Source: Balneolales bacterium
Lineage (GTDB): Bacteria > Bacteroidota > Rhodothermia > Balneolales > Balneolaceae
Length of the DNA stretch: 11,728 bases
Direction of reading: 5' to 3'
Assembly: GCA_030830725.1 (NCBI GenBank)
Contig: JAURMN010000158.1
Span: 1-11,728 of the forward strand
Both the position numbers and the translations under genes were made by a program. Position 1 is the stretch's first letter; the number at the start of each line of letters is the position of its first letter. Of this stretch, positions 7,053 to 11,728 are shown piece by piece. Below the pieces are notes generated by a model. It was not told where the DNA came from, ran no database searches, and saw only the letters and a list, made by a program, of their open reading frames with translations.

Positions 7053-7436
7053 ATGGCTGACGTAAAAAAACTGGCTGAAGAGCTGGTAAATCTCACGATC
7101 AAAGAAGCAAATGAACTCGCAACGATTCTTGAAGAAGAATACAATATCAAACCAGCTGCAGCAGCTGCTACAGTTATCGCCGGTCCTGCTAGCGGTGGCG
7201 AAGCTGCTGGTGGTGCTGAAGAGAAAACCGATTTTGATGTTGTACTGGCAGAAGCCGGTGGAAACAAGATTGCGGTTATCAAAGAAGTACGCGCGATTAC
7301 CGGTCTTGGGCTAAAAGAAGCCAAAGACATGGTAGACGGTGCTCCTAGCACTGTAAAAGAGGCGGCTTCAAAAGATGAAGCACAGCAAATTAAAGAAAAG
7401 CTTGAAGCTGCTGGAGCGAAAGTAGAGCTCAAGTAA
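7053..7436 (+). CDS. rplL: 50S ribosomal protein L7/L12
   Basis: L12 is the multi-copy stalk protein that recruits and activates translational GTPases such as EF-Tu and EF-G. The 127 residues show an N-terminal dimerisation helix pair (about 1-33), an Ala/Gly-rich hinge (about 35-55) and the globular C-terminal domain beginning KTDFDVVL. That domain includes KIAVIKEVRAITGLGLKEAK, the factor-binding helices. It follows rplJ after 42 bases. A GGAG 10 bases before the ATG may serve as an SD, in contrast to rplJ, rplA and rplK; stronger initiation would fit the need for several L12 copies per ribosome (inference). Confidence 0.98.
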   Translation: MADVKKLAEELVNLTIKEANELATILEEEYNIKPAAAAATVIAGPASGGEAAGGAEEKTDFDVVLAEAGGNKIAVIKEVRAITGLGLKEAKDMVDGAPSTVKEAASKDEAQQIKEKLEAAGAKVELK

Positions 7437-7457
7437 TTCAGCTTTCTTTTACGGGTA

Positions 7458-7514
7458 TTCAGACAACAACCGGCAACCGCACTCGTTATAGAGTGTCGGT
7501 TGTCGCTGTCTGAA
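7458..7514 (+). other. Long hairpin in the rplL-rpoB spacer
   Basis: TTCAGACA (7458-7465) pairs with TGTCTGAA (7507-7514). CGGCAACCG (7471-7479) pairs with CGGTTGTCG (7497-7505) with one G-U pair, and CACTC (7480-7484) with GAGTG (7491-7495) closes a six-base loop. There is one bulged T at 7496 and a 5-versus-1 internal loop. Twenty-two pairs in all. A TTTTT run comes nine bases later (7524-7528), too far for a standard terminator. E. coli has both an RpoBC attenuator and an RNase III site in the same spacer, so a similar role is likely but not proven. Confidence 0.7.
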
Positions 7515-7529
7515 CCACCTGTCTTTTTC

Positions 7530-7550
7530 GAGTCTGATTGGATCAGATTC
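7530..7550 (+). other. Second hairpin in the rplL-rpoB spacer
   Basis: GAGTCTGAT (7530-7538) pairs with ATCAGATTC (7542-7550) with one G-U pair and a three-base loop, and a T-rich stretch TTAGTTTCTC follows. It could be a partial terminator, lowering rpoBC expression relative to rplL, or a stabilising element. It lies 15 bases after the longer hairpin. Confidence 0.5.
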
Positions 7551-7584
7551 TTAGTTTCTCAATGCGTGCACCTATCAACCAATT

Positions 7585-7592
7585 AAAGGGAG
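7585..7592 (+). promoter_or_regulatory. Ribosome binding site deciding a TTG start of rpoB
   Basis: AAAGGGAG ends seven bases before TTG at 7600, ideal spacing. The first in-frame ATG (7612) is 19 bases away, too far for this SD. Confidence 0.6.
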
Positions 7593-7599
7593 AACCCTT

Positions 7600-10500
7600 T
7601 TGACACCTTCTATGGAGAAAATCCCCTTCACGGATCGTTATTCATTCGGTCGAACACGTCAAGTATACGATTACCCGGATTTCCTGGATATCCAACTCGA
7701 GTCGTTTGAGAAATTTGCTCAACTCGATATTGCCCCTCAGGATCGTAATAATCAGGGTCTTCAACGAATTTTTAACGAGAATTTCCCAATTCTCAATACG
7801 CGGGAAGACAGCCGTCTCGAGTTTATGTATTACACGGTGGATACACCCCGCTACACCATTAAGGAGTGCCAAGAGCGCGGCCTGACGTATGCCGTTCCAC
7901 TTAAGGCAAAACTCCGACTTTCAACAGGGAAAGATGATGAGGCCCAAGAAACGATCGAACAGGAAGTTTTTCTCGGAGATCTTCCATGGATGACGGATCG
8001 CGGTACCTTTATCATTAATGGTGCTGAACGAGTCATTGTGAGTCAGCTCCACCGTTCCCCGGGGGTATTTTTTGGTCAAACGCTACATCCGAACGGAAGC
8101 CAATTATATTCCGCTCGAGTGATTCCATTCAAAGGATCCTGGATCGAGTTTACCACGGATATTCGGGACGTCCTTTGGGCTTATATCGATCGTAAGAAAA
8201 AGATCCCTGCGACAACACTTCTACGCGCACTGGATTATTCTTCCGACGAGGAATTATTGGGACTATTTGATCTCTCTGAAAAAGTAGAGTTCAAAAATAA
8301 AAAGCAATTCATAGAACGTGCCGTTGGTCAGAATCTCGCTACCAATCTTTATGAAGCCGTTGTTGAAGAGGTACTGGATGATGAAACTGGAGAGGTCTCT
8401 CATCAGACAACACGTCGCACGGTTCTAGAGCGCGACCATGAAATTACTGAAGACGATTATGAGCTGTTGAATAAGCTCGGAGTCACATCGATCTTAATCC
8501 AGAAAATGTCTTTAGATCAATCCGAGCGTTCCGTGATCATGAACACGGCTCGTAAGGATAACACTTACGATAAAGAGTCTGCCCTGCGTGAAGTATACCA
8601 ACAGATTCGTGCCGGAGAAATGCCGGATGTCGAAACTGCTCGCCAAGTTCTGGATAGACTGTTCTTCTCCGATAAGAAGTATGACTTGGGAGAGGTAGGA
8701 CGTTATCGTTTGAATAAGCGTCTCCGACTTGATGTGGATCTCAATATCCAGCACCTTACCACAGAAGATATTGTGGCGATCATCAAGGAATTAATCCGTC
8801 TCAAAGAGATGAAATCTCAGGTGGATGACATTGATCACTTAAGTAATCGTCGCGTTCGTACTGTTGGAGAGCAACTCGGACAGCAATTTGCCATCGGTCT
8901 TGCCAGAATGGCTCGTACGATCCGTGAGCGAATGAACTCTAAAGAAGCGGAGCAGCTCACCCCACAGGATCTTGTAAATGCTCGTACAATTTCGAGTGTA
9001 ATCAACACCTTCTTTGGTACAAATCAGCTCTCTCAGTTCATGGATCAAACCAATCCATTAGCTGAATTGACCCATAAGCGTCGTATGTCAGCGCTGGGTC
9101 CTGGAGGGTTGACCCGTGAACGTGCCGGATTTGAGGTTCGTGACGTTCACTACACTCACTATGGCCGTCTCTGCCCTATCGAGACACCGGAAGGACCAAA
9201 CATCGGTCTGATTTCCTCACTATGTATTCACGCTAAAGTGAATGATTTTGGGTTTATCGAGACTCCTTACCGTAAAGTAAAGGATGGAGTCGTGACCTCT
9301 CATGTGGAATATCTGGCTGCCGAGCAAGAAGACGAAACGATTATTGCTCAGGCTAACGCTGTCATTGATGAGAAAAATAAATTCGTCAATGATTCCATTT
9401 TTTCCCGTTTCCGGGATAGTAACGTCGGCCTGGCACGTCCAGATCAGGTGGAATACATGGACGTTGCAACCAATCAGATTACCTCGCTGGCTGCAGCTCT
9501 GATTCCATTTATTGAACATGATGATGCCAACCGTGCCTTGATGGGATCAAACATGCAACGTCAAGGGGTACCACTTCTCAGACCGGAATCCCCACTCGTT
9601 GGAACTGGTCTCGAACATCGCGCAGCTAAAGATTCTCGTGCCATAGTTACGGCAGAGGGTGATGGCGAGGTCGTGTATGTGAGTGGAATTGAAATTCGGG
9701 TCAAATACAAGAGATCCGACATGGAGTCTGTCTGCTACTTCGATGAAGGAGTAAAATCCTATCATCTCAAGAAGTTTGAGCGCAGTAACCAAGATACTAC
9801 GGTAAGCCAACGTGCAGCCGTTCAAGTTGGAGATAAGGTCAAAAAAGGAGATACCCTTGCCGACGGATATTCTACCGACAAAGGTGAACTCGCCCTTGGA
9901 CGCAACCTTTTGGTTGCTTTCATGCCTTGGCGCGGATATAACTTTGAGGATGCGATCATTGTAAGTGAGCGTATTGTTCAAGATGATATCTACACGTCAA
10001 TTCACATCTCAGAATTCGAGCAACAGGTCCGTGACACCAAGCGTGGGGAAGAAGAACTCACTCGTGAGATTCCAAACGTGAGTGAAGAAGCGACCAAAGA
10101 TTTGAATGAAGAGGGGATGATTCGTATTGGAGCCAAGGTGGTTCCAGGCGATATTCTTGTGGGTAAAATTACTCCAAAAGGCGAATCTGATCCGACTCCG
10201 GAAGAAAAACTTCTACGCGCAATTTTCGGTGATAAAGCCGGAGACGTGAAGGATGCCTCACTCAGAACACCTCCGGGTGTATCAGGGGTAGTTATCAATA
10301 CCCAATTATTCAGCCGTAAACGAGATGAATTAGTTTCTCGTAAAGAAGAGAAAAAGCGTCTTGAGGAAGAAAAAGAGCGCTATCTCTCCGAGTTGGGTAA
10401 ACTCAATCAACAGTGGGCAGATAAATTGTATACGCTTCTTCGTGATAAGACTTCACCTGGTGTTTGTAATTACAGTGAATATGAAGTCATTCCGAAGGGT

Positions 10501-11424
10501 GAGAAATACAAAAAATCTGTATTTGAGACACTCGATCCTGCAACGATCAACGAGAATATTGAGTGGGCTTCCGATGCAGAGATTGTTGAGCATGTCAGAT
10601 TACTATTCAAGAACTATCGTGAACTGAGACGCTCACTTGATTCCGAGCACAAGAAGAATACCTACCAAATTTCTGTAGGAGATGAACTTCCTCCCGGAAT
10701 TATCCAAAAGGCAAAAGTCTACATCGCCAAGAAGCGTAAGCTTCAGGTGGGGGATAAAATGGCTGGACGTCACGGGAATAAAGGGGTTGTAGCCAAGATT
10801 GTTCCTGCTGAGGATATGCCATTCCTGGAAGACGGAACTCCGGTTGACATCCTGCTTAACCCATTGGGTGTACCTTCACGGATGAACCTTGGTCAGATAT
10901 ATGAAACCATCCTTGGATGGGCTGCTCATAACCTCGGTGTAAAATTCGCTTCTCCGGTATTTGACGGAGCTACGTTTGATCAGGTGAAAGACAAAATGAA
11001 AGAAGCCGGTCTTCCCGAAGATGGACGTATTGTTCTTTACGACGGACGGAGCGGTGAAGCGTTTGCTCAACCTACCACGGTTGGATATATCTACATGCTG
11101 AAACTGAATCACTTGGTTCAGGACAAAATGCACTCACGCTCAATCGGTCCATACTCACTTATTACCCAGCAACCGCTGGGTGGTAAGGCACAGTTTGGGG
11201 GACAGCGTCTGGGTGAGATGGAAGTTTGGGCACTCTATGCATATGGTGCTGCCAACATCCTGAAAGAGATGCTTACCGTGAAGAGTGATGATGTCAAAGG
11301 CCGAGCAAAGGTCTATGAAGCCATCGTAAAAGGAGAAAACCTGCCAGAAGGTGATGTACCAGAATCCTTCAAGGTTCTGCTTCGTGAGCTTCTCGGCCTT
11401 GGTCTAGAGCTTCACATTGACTGA
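7600..11424 (+). CDS. rpoB: DNA-directed RNA polymerase subunit beta
   Basis: The beta subunit forms one pincer of RNA polymerase and the rifampicin pocket. The protein is 1274 residues from the TTG at 7600 (1270 from the ATG at 7612), the length usual in Bacteroidota and relatives. The rifampicin region NQLSQFMDQTNPLAELTHKR starts at residue 475; D482, H492, R495 and S497 match E. coli D516, H526, R529 and S531, so the pocket is of the sensitive type. Later blocks are RPIETPEGPN-like CPIETPEGPNIGL, the active-site KMAGRHGNKGV (1053-1063), and the C-terminal clamp QRLGEMEVWALYAYGA. A coiled, charged stretch near 905-935 (KRDELVSRKEEKKRLEEEKE) precedes the lineage-typical insertion. Gene is complete; spacing to rplL is 163 bases and to rpoC 134 bases. 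Confidence 0.98.
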   Translation: MTPSMEKIPFTDRYSFGRTRQVYDYPDFLDIQLESFEKFAQLDIAPQDRNNQGLQRIFNENFPILNTREDSRLEFMYYTVDTPRYTIKECQERGLTYAVPLKAKLRLSTGKDDEAQETIEQEVFLGDLPWMTDRGTFIINGAERVIVSQLHRSPGVFFGQTLHPNGSQLYSARVIPFKGSWIEFTTDIRDVLWAYIDRKKKIPATTLLRALDYSSDEELLGLFDLSEKVEFKNKKQFIERAVGQNLATNLYEAVVEEVLDDETGEVSHQTTRRTVLERDHEITEDDYELLNKLGVTSILIQKMSLDQSERSVIMNTARKDNTYDKESALREVYQQIRAGEMPDVETARQVLDRLFFSDKKYDLGEVGRYRLNKRLRLDVDLNIQHLTTEDIVAIIKELIRLKEMKSQVDDIDHLSNRRVRTVGEQLGQQFAIGLARMARTIRERMNSKEAEQLTPQDLVNARTISSVINTFFGTNQLSQFMDQTNPLAELTHKRRMSALGPGGLTRERAGFEVRDVHYTHYGRLCPIETPEGPNIGLISSLCIHAKVNDFGFIETPYRKVKDGVVTSHVEYLAAEQEDETIIAQANAVIDEKNKFVNDSIFSRFRDSNVGLARPDQVEYMDVATNQITSLAAALIPFIEHDDANRALMGSNMQRQGVPLLRPESPLVGTGLEHRAAKDSRAIVTAEGDGEVVYVSGIEIRVKYKRSDMESVCYFDEGVKSYHLKKFERSNQDTTVSQRAAVQVGDKVKKGDTLADGYSTDKGELALGRNLLVAFMPWRGYNFEDAIIVSERIVQDDIYTSIHISEFEQQVRDTKRGEEELTREIPNVSEEATKDLNEEGMIRIGAKVVPGDILVGKITPKGESDPTPEEKLLRAIFGDKAGDVKDASLRTPPGVSGVVINTQLFSRKRDELVSRKEEKKRLEEEKERYLSELGKLNQQWADKLYTLLRDKTSPGVCNYSEYEVIPKGEKYKKSVFETLDPATINENIEWASDAEIVEHVRLLFKNYRELRRSLDSEHKKNTYQISVGDELPPGIIQKAKVYIAKKRKLQVGDKMAGRHGNKGVVAKIVPAEDMPFLEDGTPVDILLNPLGVPSRMNLGQIYETILGWAAHNLGVKFASPVFDGATFDQVKDKMKEAGLPEDGRIVLYDGRSGEAFAQPTTVGYIYMLKLNHLVQDKMHSRSIGPYSLITQQPLGGKAQFGGQRLGEMEVWALYAYGAANILKEMLTVKSDDVKGRAKVYEAIVKGENLPEGDVPESFKVLLRELLGLGLELHID

Positions 11425-11500
11425 TCGCGTTGCGATCAAGAGGTAACAGCAATAAACGGTTTGAGCTGAGGTAATTGGCGGAGGACAATGTCGCTCCGCC
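11422..11500 (+). other. Structured spacer between rpoB and rpoC
   Basis: TGATCGC (11422-11428) and GCGATCA (11432-11438) form a 7-bp stem with a three-base loop that includes the rpoB stop codon. A second hairpin pairs GGCGGAG (11477-11483) with CTCCGCC (11494-11500) and, inside it, GAC with GTC around AAT, with one bulged G. ACGGTT (11456-11461) and AACCGT (11517-11522) could close an outer stem. No T-run follows either hairpin, so termination is unlikely. A role in mRNA processing or in setting rpoC translation is possible. Confidence 0.5.
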
Positions 11501-11547
11501 GCCAACTCCTGAAAAGAACCGTAACGATTGGAACAAAATCCCATTTC

Positions 11548-11552
11548 GGAGG
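11548..11552 (+). promoter_or_regulatory. Ribosome binding site deciding the TTG start of rpoC
   Basis: A perfect GGAGG lies six bases before TTG at 11559. No ATG or GTG exists in this frame between the upstream stop (11472) and the conserved coding block. Confidence 0.8.
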
Positions 11553-11558
11553 AACATT

Positions 11559-11728
11559 TTGCAGACACTTAATTCCAGCAAGTCCCTGATCATTTCCAAA
11601 GATTTCGACAGTATAGGAATCTCTCTTTCTTCGGCAGACGCCATCATGGAGCGTTCTGAAGGCGAGGTCATGACACCTGAAACCATCAACTACCGGACAT
11701 TCAAACCGGAAATGGATGGGTTATTCTG
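11559..11728 (+). CDS. rpoC: DNA-directed RNA polymerase subunit beta' (3' end outside window)
   Basis: The beta' subunit carries the catalytic magnesium-binding site and the other half of the clamp. Only the first 56 codons plus two bases are present. They read through SIGISLSSADAIMERSEGEV and MTPETINYRTFKPEMDGLF, the standard N-terminal block just before the zinc-binding cysteines, which lie beyond the window. The start is TTG with a perfect GGAGG six bases upstream; the first ATG (codon for M in AIMERS) is inside the conserved block and cannot be the start. The truncation is a window edge effect. Confidence 0.95.
   Translation, partial: MQTLNSSKSLIISKDFDSIGISLSSADAIMERSEGEVMTPETINYRTFKPEMDGLF

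Noticed and set aside
7022..7432. Ser/Ala-rich minus-strand open frame opposite rplL
   Set aside because: Low-complexity shadow of the Ala/Glu/Lys-rich L12 sequence, with no family resemblance.

Overview
The window is a core housekeeping stretch of a bacterial chromosome, with every gene on the + strand. No mobile element, CRISPR array, phage gene or defence system is visible. The proteins look like those of the Bacteroidota/Balneolota-Rhodothermota side of the FCB group: RpoB is about 1270 residues, a tRNA-Trp gene lies between tuf and secE, rpmG is absent from that spot, tRNA genes do not encode CCA, and most start codons lack a Shine-Dalgarno (SD) sequence. The assignment is an inference from gene order and protein character; species and genus cannot be named.

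Layout. Positions 1-2383 hold a four-gene run. ispD (5' end cut off by the window) and ispF make MEP-pathway isoprenoid precursors and overlap by 4 bases. They are followed by a DedA-family membrane protein and a DUF1801/YdeI-OmdA-like protein. Positions 2384-2548 are non-coding with a possible promoter. Positions 2549-2935 hold four tRNA genes: Thr(TGT), Tyr(GTA), Gly(TCC) and Thr(GGT). Then come tuf (EF-Tu), tRNA-Trp(CCA), secE, nusG, rplK, rplA, rplJ, rplL, rpoB and the first 56 codons of rpoC.

How the genes work together. The second block supplies translation elongation (EF-Tu and tRNAs), the secretion channel (SecE), elongation control of RNA polymerase (NusG), the L11/L1 and L10-L12 stalk regions of the 50S subunit, and the two large RNA polymerase subunits. 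It matches the classical thrU-tyrU-glyT-thrT-tufB-secE-nusG-rplKAJL-rpoBC order of E. coli, including the tRNA anticodons, with a tRNA-Trp added.

Nothing here amounts to a new system. The points most worth a second look are regulatory. They are a long hairpin plus a second hairpin between rplL and rpoB, structured spacers between tuf and tRNA-Trp and between rpoB and rpoC, a terminator-like hairpin inside the tRNA cluster, and TTG start codons with good SD sequences on both rpoB and rpoC in an operon whose ribosomal-protein genes mostly use ATG without an SD.
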